Origin: Microbacterium pumilum
Lineage (GTDB): Bacteria > Actinomycetota > Actinomycetes > Actinomycetales > Microbacteriaceae
Direction: 5' to 3'
Length of the DNA: 64,000 nucleotides
Assembly: GCF_039530225.1 (NCBI RefSeq)
Contig: NZ_BAAAOH010000001.1
Span: 3,720,001 to 3,784,000 of the forward strand
A program made the translations under genes and the position numbers. Numbering within the stretch: the first letter of the stretch is position 1; the number at the start of each line of letters is the position of its first letter. A model generated the notes under the pieces. That model searched no databases. It was not told the DNA's origin and saw only the letters and a list, made by a program, of their open reading frames with translations. Positions 44,379-55,206 of the stretch are shown here, piece after piece.

Positions 44379-44452
44379 CGGGGTGTGGCGCAGTTTGGTA
44401 GCGCGCGTCGTTCGGGACGACGAGGCCGCAGGTTCAAATCCTGTCACCCCGA
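44379..44452 (+). tRNA. tRNA-Pro(CGG)
   Basis: A 74-base tRNA fold. Acceptor CGGGGTG pairs with CACCCCG, the D arm is TGGCGCAGTTTGGTAGCGCG, the anticodon loop TTCGGGA gives anticodon CGG (Pro), and the T arm is GCAGGTTCAAATCCTGT. The discriminator is A and CCA is not encoded. Confidence 0.95.
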
Positions 44453-44457
44453 CAGCA

Positions 44458-44488
44458 GAGAGGCTCCGCCATACGGCGGGGCCTCTTT
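44458..44488 (+). terminator. terminator of tRNA-Pro
   Basis: Stem AGAGGCTCCGCC at 44459-44470 with GGCGGGGCCTCT at 44475-44486, a 4-base loop and one T-G pair, followed by TTT. It lies 6 bases after the tRNA end and 22 bases before the HAD gene. Confidence 0.75.
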
Positions 44489-44510
44489 CCATCTGCTGTG
44501 GAGGAGCCCT

Positions 44511-45275
44511 ATGTCGACGCCCCGTCTCGTCGCATTCGACCTGGATGACACGCTCGCGCCGTCGAAGAGCGCGATCGATCCGCGGATCGGCACGCTGCTC
44601 ATCGCCCTTGCGGAACGGGTCGAGGTGGCGATCATCTCGGGTGGCCAGCTCGCCCAGTTCACGATGCAGGTCGTCGATCGACTGCCGGATGCCGCACCCG
44701 AGGTGCTGTCGCGGATCCACCTGCTGCCCACCTGCGGCACCCAGTACTACCGGATCACGCCCGACGGCATCGACACGGTCTACGCTCATTCGCTGACCGA
44801 CGACCAGAAGGAGCGGGCGATCGCAGCCGTCGAGCGCGAGGCACGCCGTCTCGGACTCTGGGCGACCGAGACGTGGGGCGACATCCTCGAGGACCGCGGT
44901 TCGCAGATCACCTTCTCGGCGCTCGGGCAGAGCGCACCGCTCGACGCCAAGATGGCGTGGGATCCGACGGGTGAGAAGAAGAATGCGCTGCGCACGGCGG
45001 TCGCCGTCGAGATCCCGGACCTCGAGGTGCGCTCGGGCGGATCAACCTCTGTGGACATCACACGCCAGGGCATCGACAAGGCCTTCGGAATGCGTCAGCT
45101 CGCCGAGCAGACCGGCATCCCGCTCTCGGACATGCTCTTCGTGGGCGACCGGCTCGATCCCGAGGGCAACGACTACCCCGTGCTCGCGATGGGCGTCGCG
45201 TGCCAGGCGGTCGAGGGATGGGAAGACACCGCCGAGTTCCTCGACACGCTCATCCCGACCCTTCCGACGCGCTGA
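44511..45275 (+). CDS. HAD-superfamily phosphatase (Cof-like)
   Basis: A 254-residue HAD hydrolase. Motif I is FDLDDTLAPSK (nucleophile Asp and acid Asp), motif II is IISGGQLAQF, motif III Lys is in RQGIDKAFGMRQL, and motif IV is FVGDRLDPEGND. The cap is of the C2 type, as in Cof and phosphomannomutase-like phosphatases that act on sugar phosphates. The exact substrate is unknown. GGAGGAG before the ATG gives a strong ribosome binding site. Confidence 0.87.
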   Translation: MSTPRLVAFDLDDTLAPSKSAIDPRIGTLLIALAERVEVAIISGGQLAQFTMQVVDRLPDAAPEVLSRIHLLPTCGTQYYRITPDGIDTVYAHSLTDDQKERAIAAVEREARRLGLWATETWGDILEDRGSQITFSALGQSAPLDAKMAWDPTGEKKNALRTAVAVEIPDLEVRSGGSTSVDITRQGIDKAFGMRQLAEQTGIPLSDMLFVGDRLDPEGNDYPVLAMGVACQAVEGWEDTAEFLDTLIPTLPTR

Positions 45276-45298
45276 GCCCGGCAGGGGACGCCGAAGCG

Positions 45299-45369
45299 TC
45301 GAGACCCGGAGCTTTCGCCGAGACCCGGCGGTTCGCCGCCCGGTCTCGGCGCGAAAACCCGGTCTCGAT
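45299..45369. terminator. nested inverted repeat between HAD and lldD genes
   Basis: The inner hairpin has arms GCCGAGACCCGGCGG (45317-45331) and CCGCCCGGTCTCGGC (45336-45350), loop TTCG, one C-C mismatch. Around it, CGAGACCCGG and its reverse form CCCGGTCTCG repeat the same motif in an outer imperfect palindrome. It ends two convergent genes and probably terminates both. The GAGACC/GGTCTC core resembles REP-type intergenic palindromes. Confidence 0.7.
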
Positions 45370-45410
45370 CGAAAACGACTGACCGCGACGCTGCCGGTGC
45401 GCTGAGCCCC

Positions 45411-46694
45411 TCAGGCCTTCGCGGTCGTGCGTGCGCGAGGCGCGCGGGCCGGTGCCGTCGGCTGACCGATGGGCACCAGGCGCGCGAGCTGGGTCACGTG
45501 CTTGGGCTCCAGCTCGGCGATGGATGAGACGCCGAGCAGTGCCATGGTGCGCTCGATCTCGGTCTTGAGGATCTCGATCGTGCGATCCACGCCCTGGCGT
45601 CCGCCGGCCATGAGCCCGTAGAGGTATGCGCGGCCGATGAGGGTGAACTTCGCACCGAGGGCCATGGATGCCACGATGTCGGCGCCGTTCATGATGCCGG
45701 TGTCGATCATCACCGTGGCGTCCTTGCCGACCTCGCGCACCACCTTCGGCAGCAGGTGGAACGGGATCGGCGCACGGTCGAGCTGGCGCCCGCCGTGGTT
45801 GGACAGGATGATGCCGTCGACGCCGCTGTCGATGAGCCGCACGGAGTCCTCGACGTTCTGCACGCCCTTCACCACGATCTTGCCGGGCCAGATGTCGCGG
45901 ATGATCGCGAGGTCGTCGTAGCTGATCGTCGGGTCCATCGCGGCGCCGAGCAGCTCGCCGACGGTGCCGCCGGTCGACGACAGCGACGCGAACTCGAGTT
46001 TCGGTGTGGTGAGGAAGTCGTACCACCACCACGGACGGGGGATCGCGTTGATGATCGTGCCGACGGTCAGCTGCGGCGGGATCGAGAAGCCGTTGCGCTT
46101 GTCACGCAGCCGGGCACCCGCGATCGGGGTGTCGACAGTGAACATGAGCGTGTCGAACCCGGCCTCCGCCGCGCGACGCGCGAGGCCGTACGAGATCTCA
46201 CGCTCGCGCATCACGTACAGCTGGAACCAGTTGCGCCCGTGCGGGTTCGCCTTCCTGACGTCCTCGACCGAGGTGGTGCCGAGGGTGGAGAGCGTGAACG
46301 GGATGCCGGCGGCGCCGGCAGCGGATGCTCCGGCCGTCTCGCCCTCCGTCTGCATCAGCCGCGTGAAGCCGGTCGGCGCGATGCCGAACGGCAGCGCGCT
46401 GGGCCCGCCGAGGATCTCGACCGACGTGTCGACCTCGGGAGCCGGGCGGAGGATGTCGGGGTGGAACTCGATGTCTTCGAACGCCTGCCGGGCACGGGCG
46501 AGCGACAGCTCGCCCTCGGCCGCGCCGTCGGTGTAGTCGAAGGCCGCCTTGGGCGTGCGACGCTTCGCGATATCCCGCAGGTCGTAGATCGTGAGCGCCG
46601 CGTCGAGACGCCGCTTGCGACCATCGAGCTCGGGCTTCTTGAACTTCATCAGCTCGAGCAGCTCGGCCGGGTTCGGAAGTTGGCGGGTGACCAT
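45411..46694 (-). CDS. lldD: L-lactate dehydrogenase (FMN, alpha-hydroxyacid oxidase family)
   Basis: A 427-residue FMN enzyme that oxidises L-lactate to pyruvate. Visible are [13 protein letters not shown] (FMN-binding), [38 protein letters not shown] (Lys contacting FMN), the catalytic His and substrate Arg in [10 protein letters not shown], and [13 protein letters not shown] membrane-quinone-linked dehydrogenase is likeliest; other 2-hydroxyacids are possible. The C-terminal tail is basic. It lies 14 bases after the GntR regulator gene on the same strand, giving an lldR-lldD operon. Confidence 0.92.
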   Translation of the reverse strand: MVTRQLPNPAELLELMKFKKPELDGRKRRLDAALTIYDLRDIAKRRTPKAAFDYTDGAAEGELSLARARQAFEDIEFHPDILRPAPEVDTSVEILGGPSALPFGIAPTGFTRLMQTEGETAGASAAGAAGIPFTLSTLGTTSVEDVRKANPHGRNWFQLYVMREREISYGLARRAAEAGFDTLMFTVDTPIAGARLRDKRNGFSIPPQLTVGTIINAIPRPWWWYDFLTTPKLEFASLSSTGGTVGELLGAAMDPTISYDDLAIIRDIWPGKIVVKGVQNVEDSVRLIDSGVDGIILSNHGGRQLDRAPIPFHLLPKVVREVGKDATVMIDTGIMNGADIVASMALGAKFTLIGRAYLYGLMAGGRQGVDRTIEILKTEIERTMALLGVSSIAELEPKHVTQLARLVPIGQPTAPARAPRARTTAKA

Positions 46695-46708
46695 GGTGAT
46701 GCCTTTCG

Positions 46709-47440
46709 TCAGCGCGATGCGCGGGCTAGGCCCGCTTGTGCGTAGTAGTCGGTGATGTGCTGGTGGATGAGGGTGCGGGCGCGGACGGCGTCGCCTGCAT
46801 CGATCGCGGCGAGGATCGCACGGTGCTCGCGACGCAGGCGGGTGGCCGCGGCATCCCAGTCCTCGATGCGCTGCGCGCCCTCGAGGACATAGGACTCGAT
46901 GGCCGTGCGCAGGCCGGCCATCATGGCAGCGATGACGACGTTGCCCGATGCCTCGGCGAACGCCAGGTGCAGCTGGGCGTCGAGGACGAGGAACTCCGCG
47001 GGTGTGAGGTCGGTGGCATCCATCGCATCGAGCACGGCGTGCGCGGCAGCGGTGGACCGGTCCTCGTCTTCGGCGAGCGCCTCCACGACCGCGGACTCGA
47101 GCACCAGCCTCGTCTTCACCACATCGTCGAGTGGGAAGCCGCTGGCGGCGACCTGGAGCCGCAGGAGCGCAGACATCCCGCCTCGGGGGGTGGCGATGAT
47201 GATGGCGCCGGATGTCGGTCCCGACCCCGTTCCGGTGCGGATGAGTCCCATGACCTCGAGCACGCGCAGCGCCTCGCGTACGCTCGAGCGTCCGACACCG
47301 AGGGTGGCTGCCAGTTCGCGTTCGCCGGGGAGCCGATCGCCCGGCGCCAGGCGGCCCTCGAGCAGGTCGGACTCGATGCGCTCGAGCACCACCTGCCAGG
47401 CCCGCGGTGCCGACGTGGCGCCGTCGATCGTCTCATCCAT
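46709..47440 (-). CDS. lldR: FadR/LldR-type GntR transcriptional regulator
   Basis: A 243-residue regulator. The N-terminal winged helix ([19 protein letters not shown], then [19 protein letters not shown]) is followed by an all-helical FCD effector domain ([31 protein letters not shown]) that binds carboxylate ligands via metal. Operon position upstream of lldD makes lactate the likely effector. Twin palindromic operators of the FadR/LldR type lie right before its start, so it probably represses its own operon until lactate is present. Confidence 0.9.
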   Translation of the reverse strand: MDETIDGATSAPRAWQVVLERIESDLLEGRLAPGDRLPGERELAATLGVGRSSVREALRVLEVMGLIRTGTGSGPTSGAIIIATPRGGMSALLRLQVAASGFPLDDVVKTRLVLESAVVEALAEDEDRSTAAAHAVLDAMDATDLTPAEFLVLDAQLHLAFAEASGNVVIAAMMAGLRTAIESYVLEGAQRIEDWDAAATRLRREHRAILAAIDAGDAVRARTLIHQHITDYYAQAGLARASR

Positions 47441-47450
47441 GAGTCTCCTC

Positions 47451-47488
47451 TGTGGTCTGACCACAATAGGACATGTGGTCAGACCAAG
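47451..47488 (-). promoter_or_regulatory. twin LldR operators
   Basis: Two copies of the FadR-type palindrome: TGGTCTGACCA at 47453-47463 and TGGTCAGACCA at 47476-47486, centres 23 bases apart (about two helical turns). The first is extended to the perfect TGTGGTCTGACCACA. They start 11 bases upstream of the lldR start codon, where a bound repressor would block transcription of lldR-lldD. Confidence 0.85.
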
Positions 47489-47551
47489 CAACTCTCGACC
47501 GTCACGATGTGACGGAAACGCGGACGACCGGGCAGGTCGTACGCTCGTGAC

Positions 47552-48403
47552 ATGGATCCGCTCCTCCTCGTCCTCATCGTCTTCGCGATCACCTGCGCGT
47601 TCTGCTGGATCGCTTCGCTGATCACGAAGGACACGTCGTGGGTCGATCGCATCTGGTCGATCGTGCCAGCCGTCTACGTGTGGATCTTCGCGGTCGCGGG
47701 CATCCTCGACGGAAACGACGCCACCCGGCTGATCGTGATGGCGGTGCTCGTGACCGCGTGGGCCGCACGCCTCACCTTCAACTTCGCCCGCAAGGGCGGC
47801 TACACCGGTATGGAGGACTACCGCTGGGCGATCCTGCGAGGCCGGATGAAGCCCTGGCAGTTCCAGGTGTTCAACCTGCTGTTCATCGTGCTGTACCAGA
47901 ACGCCCTCCTCGTCTTGATCACGACGCCCGCCTACATCGCGTGGCAGAACCCCGCGCCGTTCGGCGTCTGGGACGCCCTGTTCGCTGTGCTGTTCGCCGC
48001 GTCCCTGGTCGGCGAGTTCACCGCCGACCAGCAGCAGTGGAGCTTCCACCAGGCGAAGAAGGCCGCGGGCGGGCGGCTCGAGCCAGGCTTCGTCACGACC
48101 GGTCTGTTCGGCTACAGCCGCCACCCCAACTTCTTCTTCGAGCAGGCGCAGTGGTGGGCGTTCTACGCCATCGGTGCAGCGGCGGCCGCCGCATCCGGTC
48201 TCGGCATCTGGGGCGGAGTGTTCAACTGGACGATCCTCGGCGCCGGCCTTCTGACGCTGCTGTTCATCGGGTCGACGATCTTCACGGAGTCGATCACCTC
48301 GTCGAAGTACCCCGCCTACGCCGACTACCAGCGCACCACGTCGATGCTCGTGCCCCTGCCTCGCCGGCACCGCGGAACCGATGAGGCGGCGTCGCGAGCC
48401 TGA
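47552..48403 (+). CDS. DUF1295 membrane protein (steroid 5-alpha-reductase-like fold)
   Basis: A 283-residue protein of about six or seven membrane helices. The end has the family signature FVTTGLFGYSRHPNFFFEQAQWW, where SRHPN-F matches the cofactor-binding region of isoprenylcysteine methyltransferases and steroid reductases. WVDRIWSIVPAVYVW near the start is also typical of DUF1295. The substrate is unknown. It is divergent from lldR, and the two starts flank the twin operators, so LldR might also affect it. Confidence 0.85.
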   Translation: MDPLLLVLIVFAITCAFCWIASLITKDTSWVDRIWSIVPAVYVWIFAVAGILDGNDATRLIVMAVLVTAWAARLTFNFARKGGYTGMEDYRWAILRGRMKPWQFQVFNLLFIVLYQNALLVLITTPAYIAWQNPAPFGVWDALFAVLFAASLVGEFTADQQQWSFHQAKKAAGGRLEPGFVTTGLFGYSRHPNFFFEQAQWWAFYAIGAAAAAASGLGIWGGVFNWTILGAGLLTLLFIGSTIFTESITSSKYPAYADYQRTTSMLVPLPRRHRGTDEAASRA

Positions 48404-48419
48404 GACCTCGGCAGACCGC

Positions 48420-49058
48420 TCAGCGACCGCCGAGCCGGCCGCCCGACTCGCGCAGATAGCACGAAGCGCACAGCGACTCATAGGTGACCTCGTCGCCGTC
48501 GATGGCGACCTGGTCACCGTCGAAGATGAAGCGGCCATTGACGAGCCGCCCGTTGAAGAGGGCCTTGCGCCCGCAGCGGCAGATCGTCTTGAGCTCTTCC
48601 ATCGAGTGCGCGAGCTCGAGCAGACGGCGCGATCCGGGGAACGCCTCGGTGAGGAAGTCGGTGCGGATGCCGTATGCCAGCACCGGCACGTCGTCGAGCA
48701 CGGCGATCCGCAGGAGGTCGTCCACCTGGTCGCGCGTCAGGAACTGCGCCTCATCGATGAGCAGGCAGGCGACATCGGCCGGCGGACGCGAGAGTCCGAC
48801 CAGCTCGTCGTGCGTATAACGGAGGTGCGCGCGATGCTCGGTGAAGAGGTTGCGTGCCGAATCGTCCGGACCGATGAGGAAGTCGACGGGACGCGTCATC
48901 CCGAGCCTGCTCGAGATCTGGTGCGCGCCCTTGGTGTCGATCCTGGGCTTCGCCAGCAGCACATGCTGGCCGCGCTCCTCGTAGTTGTACGCGGCCTGAA
49001 GGAGCGACGTCGACTTGCCCGAGTTCATCGCCCCGTAGCGGAAGTACAGTTTGGCCAC
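48420..49058 (-). CDS. tdk: thymidine kinase
   Basis: A 212-residue type II thymidine kinase for salvage of thymidine. P-loop YGAMNSGKSTSLLQ, Walker B CLLIDEAQFL with the catalytic Glu, the lasso segment GIRTDFLTEAFPGSRRL and the zinc Cys pairs CRCGRKA and CASCY are present. It converges on the DUF1295 gene, with stops 16 bases apart. Confidence 0.94.
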   Translation of the reverse strand: MAKLYFRYGAMNSGKSTSLLQAAYNYEERGQHVLLAKPRIDTKGAHQISSRLGMTRPVDFLIGPDDSARNLFTEHRAHLRYTHDELVGLSRPPADVACLLIDEAQFLTRDQVDDLLRIAVLDDVPVLAYGIRTDFLTEAFPGSRRLLELAHSMEELKTICRCGRKALFNGRLVNGRFIFDGDQVAIDGDEVTYESLCASCYLRESGGRLGGR

Positions 49059-49114
49059 GCGGTGAGTCTACGGAACAGGGACGACGCCAGACGAAGGATG
49101 CAGCGACCAGAGGC

Positions 49115-51079
49115 TCATCGTCCGCCGAATCCTCCGCCGCCACCGCCTCCCCCCGACGAGCCGCCTCCGGACGACCCGCCGGACGATGACCAGCTGCTCG
49201 AGAACGACGAACTCGACGAGCTCGACGAGCTGCCGCTGGACACCGGTGTCACGGCGAGGTGACCGATCGACGATGACGCGTTCGAGAGCGAGTCGGATGT
49301 CATCGAGTCGAACAATGCCAGCCGCGACGGCGGCGGGGCGACAGGCTGGACGGCGCGGATGACCTCGATCCACTCTCGCTCGATGCCGAAGAGCACGGCG
49401 TACGGAAGAAGCCGTTCATACAGGTTGACGACGTCTGCGCCGGGCGAGTTCGGCTGGTCGCTGAAGGGTCGACGTCCGCCGGAGACGAGGTCGGCGGTCC
49501 GCGGCGACTGGGCGGCGCGCAATCGGTCCTCCTCCGCGAGCTGCAGGTACTCGCGGATCCCCTCGAGGTAGGTCTTGTGCCGGCCGCCGGCGACCGTGAG
49601 CGTCGTCTGCGGCAGGCCGATGAACGGCAGGACGATGAACGACACGAAGGCGCTCACGATCGCCAGCACGTTGATCCACGTGCCGAGCGTCCCCAGATCG
49701 CTCAGCACACTGGGCAGGTCGGTGGTGAAGAACAGCAGGATGACCGCGACCACCAGCCCGCCGAATTGCAAGGCGCCGCGCACGGTGCCGATCCAGGCAG
49801 GGCGCTCACTGCGGTAGCCGCGCTCCACAGTCGCGGCGTCGATTCGTCGCACGTACGTGACGGCGCGCACCGGCGGCTTGCGGGCGAAAACACCGAGGTC
49901 GACGCGGTCGCCGGGGGCGGCATCCTTTCCGTACAGCGTGGTGACGATGCGGCGGTCGTCGTGCTCGAGGCCGGTGTCGTCACGCAGGACGACGCTGAAG
50001 TCGTCGGCGTCTTCGCGGTCGCCGGATGCCGTGATCTCGACCTTGTCGCGGACGGCGAGATCGACCACGTGTGCGGCGAGTGCCCGTGCCGGCACGCCGA
50101 GAACCCCGGCCGAGAGGGTCGGCGACTCGTCGACGGGTGGCGTGTACTGCACGATGACGGGCGAGGCGTCGGGATTGCGCCGGAGGAACGCCTTCATGGT
50201 CAGGAGGAAGATGAGCCCTCCGAACCCGGCGATGAGCGCCAGACCCGGCGCGATCCACTCCCACCACGGATACGGCGGCGGAGGCGGAGGAGTCGGGGCA
50301 GCGAAGGTCCGCTGGGCGAAGCCGATCGCGACCGTGACGCCCTCATTCGCACCGACCGCGTCATCCGTCGCGGTGAACACGACGGCGCCGTCTGCGGCAA
50401 CCCGCCCGCTCACAGATAGCGCCCAGGCCGCGACGTCCGCGGGCCACAGAGCGTCGGGCTCCGGTCCGGCCAGTGCGCAGCGGTCTGTCGATCCGACCTT
50501 CCCCCGGTAGCAGGACGCGCGACCGGCCATCAGCCCGTCGGCGGCGTCGCCGGCGACATGGATGCGGCCGGAGACCGCAGCGAACGGCTGGGCGTGGTCG
50601 GCGCCGACGACGTCCCAGTAGAACTCGTCGGCGGCGGTGTCGTCGTAGCGCAGCACCACGTCGCTCATCGCGTACGAGATGACGTACGTCTGCGCCCCAC
50701 GCACGTAGCTGTCGTCGCCGGTGAGGACGTAGATCCAGTCGTCATCCTGCTCCGTCCACCACGGGATCGGCTCACCACCGCCACCCGTCACGTTCACGAC
50801 CCGGGTGTCGTGGGCGATGCCCGAGTCGGACTTGGGGATCCAGCGGATGATTCCCTTGTTCTGGTCGAATTCGGGGAACCGGGCGACGATCGTCTCGGTC
50901 GTGTAGAGCACGCTCGTGCCGTCCACGGCGCGCACCAGCCAGTAGTCCGCGGCGAGCGAGTCGTAGCTGAAGTCATCGACGGAGGACGCGACTGCCGCGG
51001 CCGACGGCGCCGCGAGCGCCAGAGTGGTCGCGATGCCCAGCGTTGCCAGAGCGCGCGAGAGGGTCTTCACGGCACTCAT
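49115..51079 (-). CDS. DUF2207 membrane protein
   Basis: A 654-residue protein. A signal peptide is followed by a DUF2207 beta-rich outer domain, which starts near [17 protein letters not shown]. Then come a membrane helix ([21 protein letters not shown]), a cytoplasmic domain, two further helices ([40 protein letters not shown]) and a soluble part. The tail is a run of Ser followed by Gly, as in many DUF2207 proteins. The function is unknown. Confidence 0.88.
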   Translation of the reverse strand: MSAVKTLSRALATLGIATTLALAAPSAAAVASSVDDFSYDSLAADYWLVRAVDGTSVLYTTETIVARFPEFDQNKGIIRWIPKSDSGIAHDTRVVNVTGGGGEPIPWWTEQDDDWIYVLTGDDSYVRGAQTYVISYAMSDVVLRYDDTAADEFYWDVVGADHAQPFAAVSGRIHVAGDAADGLMAGRASCYRGKVGSTDRCALAGPEPDALWPADVAAWALSVSGRVAADGAVVFTATDDAVGANEGVTVAIGFAQRTFAAPTPPPPPPYPWWEWIAPGLALIAGFGGLIFLLTMKAFLRRNPDASPVIVQYTPPVDESPTLSAGVLGVPARALAAHVVDLAVRDKVEITASGDREDADDFSVVLRDDTGLEHDDRRIVTTLYGKDAAPGDRVDLGVFARKPPVRAVTYVRRIDAATVERGYRSERPAWIGTVRGALQFGGLVVAVILLFFTTDLPSVLSDLGTLGTWINVLAIVSAFVSFIVLPFIGLPQTTLTVAGGRHKTYLEGIREYLQLAEEDRLRAAQSPRTADLVSGGRRPFSDQPNSPGADVVNLYERLLPYAVLFGIEREWIEVIRAVQPVAPPPSRLALFDSMTSDSLSNASSSIGHLAVTPVSSGSSSSSSSSSFSSSWSSSGGSSGGGSSGGGGGGGGFGGR

Positions 51080-51107
51080 TCAAACAGCCGGGAAGCCGCC
51101 GCGTGGG

Positions 51108-52631
51108 TCAGGCCGTGAGCGCGAGGGCCTCCGCCGTGCGTTCGATCGTCTCGCGAGCCTCGGCGGGGTCGTTGTTCAGCGTCTCGCCATAGCTCGGCAC
51201 GAGTTCGGCGAGCGTGGGCTCCCACTGCGCGATCCGGTCGGGGAAGCACGTCTTGAGCAGTCCCAGCATGATCGAGACGGCCGTGGACGCACCCGGCGAA
51301 GCGCCGAGCAAGCCGGCGATCGTGCCGTCCGCGCCGGTGACGACCTCGGTGCCGAATTGGAGCACGCCGCCCTTGTCGGCATCCTTCTTCATGACCTGCG
51401 CCCGCTGACCGGCGTTCAGAAGCTCCCAGTCCTCGTCCTTGGCCGTCGGCATGAATGTGCGTAGGCTGTCGACCTTCTTCGCGTGATTCTTGAGCAGCTC
51501 ACCCACCAGATAGGTGATGAGTGATGGATTGTCGATCGCGACCTTGAGCATCGGGCCGATGTTGTGCGGGCGAACTTGCGCGACGAGATCGAGCATCGAA
51601 CCGTTCTTGAGGAACTTCGGGCTGAATGTCGCGAACGGACCGAACAGCAGCGAAGTCTCGCCGTCGACGACGCGGGTGTCGAGGTGGGGCACCGACATCG
51701 GCGGCGCTCCCACAGAGGCCTGCGAGTAGACCTTCGCTTTGTGCTGCGCAACGAGAGCGGGATTCGAGGTCTTCAACCACTGCCCGCCGATCGGGAAGAC
51801 ACCGTAGCCCTTGATTTCAGGAATCCCTGAGCGCTGCAGCAGCTTGATCGCCCAGCCACCGGCACCGACGAAGACGAATCGTGCACCGATCTCGCCGGGC
51901 GAACGGCCGATGGAGCGGCGGTACTTCACGCGCCAGGTTCCGTCTTCGAGCCGCTTGAGGCGCTTCACCTCGGTGTTGGTGCGCACGTCGGCGCCGTTCT
52001 CCGCCAGGCTGGCGAACAGCTGGCGGGTCAGCGCGCCGAAGTCGACGTCCGTCCCTGCCGGCACACGGGTGGCCGCGAACGGCTCGCCCTTGCGGCGCTT
52101 CTGCATGAGGAGCGGCGCCCATGAGTTGATCACGCGCGAGTCTTCGCTGTACTCGATGCCGGCGAACAGCGGCTGCTCTTTGAGTGCCTCGTAGCGCTTC
52201 TTGAGGAAGGCGACATCCTTCTCGCCCTGCACGAAGGTCATGTGCGGCGCGGAGTTGATGAATGTCGACGGTGCATCCAGGACACCCTGCTCGATGAGCG
52301 TGGTCCAGAACTGGCGACTCTGCTGGAACTGCTCGTTGATCGAGATGGCCTTGGCGGGGTCGACCGTGCCGTCCTTGGCCTCGGGGGTGTAGTTGAGCTC
52401 GCACAGCGCGGCGTGGCCGGTACCCGCGTTGTTCCACGCGTTCGAACTCTCGAGCGCGACATCGTGGAGCCGTTCGAAGACCGCGATCTTCCAGGTCGGC
52501 TGAAGCCGCTGGAGGAGCGTCCCGAGCGTTGCGCTCATGATCCCGCCGCCGATCAGCAGCACATCGACGACGCCGCTGGGCAGGTCGCTGTCGTCGGGAT
52601 CGGGAAGCCTCGCGTCGGTCGTTTCGTCCAC
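51108..52631 (-). CDS. mqo: malate:quinone oxidoreductase
   Basis: A 507-residue FAD enzyme that oxidises malate to oxaloacetate and passes electrons to quinone. The FAD motif is DVLLIGGGIMSATLGTLL, followed by AFERLHDVALESSNAWNNAGTGH, which marks Mqo; GVFPIGGQW and GLLGASPGASTAV are also typical. The start is a GTG. TAGAAT ends 6 bases before it with no ribosome binding site, so the message is probably leaderless. Confidence 0.94.
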   Translation of the reverse strand: MDETTDARLPDPDDSDLPSGVVDVLLIGGGIMSATLGTLLQRLQPTWKIAVFERLHDVALESSNAWNNAGTGHAALCELNYTPEAKDGTVDPAKAISINEQFQQSRQFWTTLIEQGVLDAPSTFINSAPHMTFVQGEKDVAFLKKRYEALKEQPLFAGIEYSEDSRVINSWAPLLMQKRRKGEPFAATRVPAGTDVDFGALTRQLFASLAENGADVRTNTEVKRLKRLEDGTWRVKYRRSIGRSPGEIGARFVFVGAGGWAIKLLQRSGIPEIKGYGVFPIGGQWLKTSNPALVAQHKAKVYSQASVGAPPMSVPHLDTRVVDGETSLLFGPFATFSPKFLKNGSMLDLVAQVRPHNIGPMLKVAIDNPSLITYLVGELLKNHAKKVDSLRTFMPTAKDEDWELLNAGQRAQVMKKDADKGGVLQFGTEVVTGADGTIAGLLGASPGASTAVSIMLGLLKTCFPDRIAQWEPTLAELVPSYGETLNNDPAEARETIERTAEALALTA

Positions 52632-52637
52632 CCGTCA

Positions 52638-52643
52638 ATTCTA
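52638..52643 (-). promoter_or_regulatory. -10 element of a probably leaderless mqo message
   Basis: On the minus strand TAGAAT lies 6 bases before the mqo GTG. This puts the transcription start at or next to the start codon. No Shine-Dalgarno sequence fits. Confidence 0.5.
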
Positions 52644-52672
52644 GGCGGGCGGGTGTCGGGGCCGCGTCGCGG

Positions 52673-53767
<1,095 letters not shown>

Positions 53768-53786
53768 TTACCTTCCGTGAAACGGG

Positions 53787-54305
53787 TCAGCGTCCGCTGC
53801 CGGCGTGCACGACGGCGTCGCTGTCGCCGTCGAGGCCGTAGGCGGTGTGCACGACGCGCGCCGCCTCGGAGAGGTCGTCGCCGCGCACGACGACCGAGAT
53901 GCGGATCTCGGAGGTGGAGATCATCTCGATGTTGATCCCGGCGATGCTGAGGGCCTCGAACAGGGTTGCCGAGACGCCGGAGTGCGTGCGCATGCCGGCG
54001 CCGACGACCGACAGCTTGCCGATCTGATCGTCGTGGATGAGGCTCTCGAAGCCGACTTCGGCCTGATCGCCCGCCAGCGCGCGCAGCGCGACGGCGGCGT
54101 CGCCCTTCGGGAGCGTGAACGAGATGTCGGTGCGGGCCGTCGCGGCGGCCGAGACGTTCTGCACGATCATGTCGACGTTGGCCCCCGACTTGGCGACGAT
54201 CTTGAAGATCTCGGCGGCCTTGCCGGGCACGTCGGGCACGCCGACGACGGTGATCTTGGCCTGGCCGAGATCGGTCGCGACTCCGGCGACGACGGGCTCT
54301 TCCAT
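53787..54305 (-). CDS. aspartate kinase beta subunit from an internal start
   Basis: Inside lysC, in frame, ATG at 54305 ([18 protein letters not shown]) is preceded by GAGGGAGG (on the plus strand CCTCCCTC from 54310), only 4 bases away. The product would be 172 residues containing just the two ACT domains. Corynebacterium and Bacillus lysC genes make the same alpha2-beta2 enzyme from in-frame internal starts, and the Corynebacterium beta subunit has the same length. Expression here is inferred. Confidence 0.6.
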   Translation of the reverse strand: MEEPVVAGVATDLGQAKITVVGVPDVPGKAAEIFKIVAKSGANVDMIVQNVSAAATARTDISFTLPKGDAAVALRALAGDQAEVGFESLIHDDQIGKLSVVGAGMRTHSGVSATLFEALSIAGINIEMISTSEIRISVVVRGDDLSEAARVVHTAYGLDGDSDAVVHAGSGR

Positions 54306-55076
54306 GGGGCCTCCCTCGGTGAACTGTTCGGAACGCTCGTGCTGCTCGTTGAGCACGTACGTGCCCTCCGCAGAGCTGAAGGTGGATCGTGCGTGGATCA
54401 GCACGCCGTGACGGCGCGCATACTCGACGGCACGGATGTAGAGCACCTTGGCACCGTTGGCCGCAAGCTCGAGCATCTCTTCGCTCGAAACGCGGGTGAG
54501 CTTCTGCGCCTTCGGCACGACCCGCGGGTCTGCGGTGTAGATGCCGTCGACGTCGCTGTAGATCTCGCACACATCGGCGTCGAGCGCCGCGGCGAGGGCC
54601 ACCGCCGTCGTGTCGGATCCGCCCCGGCCGAGTGTCGTGATGTCGCGCGTATCGCGATTGAACCCCTGGAATCCCGCGACGATGACGATCGCGCCCTCGT
54701 CGAGCGCATCGCGCAGGCGGATGGGGGTGACATCGACGATCCGAGCGGCGCCGTGCGTGGCATCCGTGATCATGCCGGCCTGACTGCCGGTGAACGAGCG
54801 AGCCTCGAACCCCATCGAATGGATCGCCATCGCCAGGAGCGCCATAGAGATCCGCTCACCGCTCGACAGGAGCATGTCGAGCTCTCGCGGTGCCGGGATC
54901 GGCGCGACCTGCGACGCGAGGTCGAGCAGCTCGTCAGTGGTGTCGCCCATCGCGCTCACCGCCACGACGACGTCGTGCCCGGCGCGGCGGGTGTCGACGA
55001 TCCGCTTGGCGACCCGCTTGATGCTCGCGGCGTCGGCGACGGACGATCCGCCGTACTTCTGGACGATCAGCGCCAC
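53787..55076 (-). CDS. lysC: aspartate kinase
   Basis: A 429-residue aspartokinase, first enzyme of the aspartate family. The kinase domain begins with [20 protein letters not shown] and has [16 protein letters not shown] and the substrate region [18 protein letters not shown] [17 protein letters not shown]. Two ACT domains follow ([36 protein letters not shown]), which sense Lys/Thr. The start has the usual M-A-L-I-V-Q-K-Y. An internal start may make a separate regulatory subunit. Confidence 0.95.
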   Translation of the reverse strand: MALIVQKYGGSSVADAASIKRVAKRIVDTRRAGHDVVVAVSAMGDTTDELLDLASQVAPIPAPRELDMLLSSGERISMALLAMAIHSMGFEARSFTGSQAGMITDATHGAARIVDVTPIRLRDALDEGAIVIVAGFQGFNRDTRDITTLGRGGSDTTAVALAAALDADVCEIYSDVDGIYTADPRVVPKAQKLTRVSSEEMLELAANGAKVLYIRAVEYARRHGVLIHARSTFSSAEGTYVLNEQHERSEQFTEGGPMEEPVVAGVATDLGQAKITVVGVPDVPGKAAEIFKIVAKSGANVDMIVQNVSAAATARTDISFTLPKGDAAVALRALAGDQAEVGFESLIHDDQIGKLSVVGAGMRTHSGVSATLFEALSIAGINIEMISTSEIRISVVVRGDDLSEAARVVHTAYGLDGDSDAVVHAGSGR

Positions 55077-55206
55077 GTCAGAACTCCCGGAGGTGCCGCG
55101 GGCGGCACACGTGTGTGGTCACGGGTCGCGATCGGATGCCGCGCCCAGTGCTCCATCTTACGGACGAGCGGATTCCGCACCGGCCATGTGACGGGCTGCC
55201 GCCACG

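Noticed and set aside
47441..48538. Upstream extension of the lldR frame over the DUF1295 gene
   Set aside because: It is the antisense of a clear membrane-protein gene and would place the operators inside a coding region.
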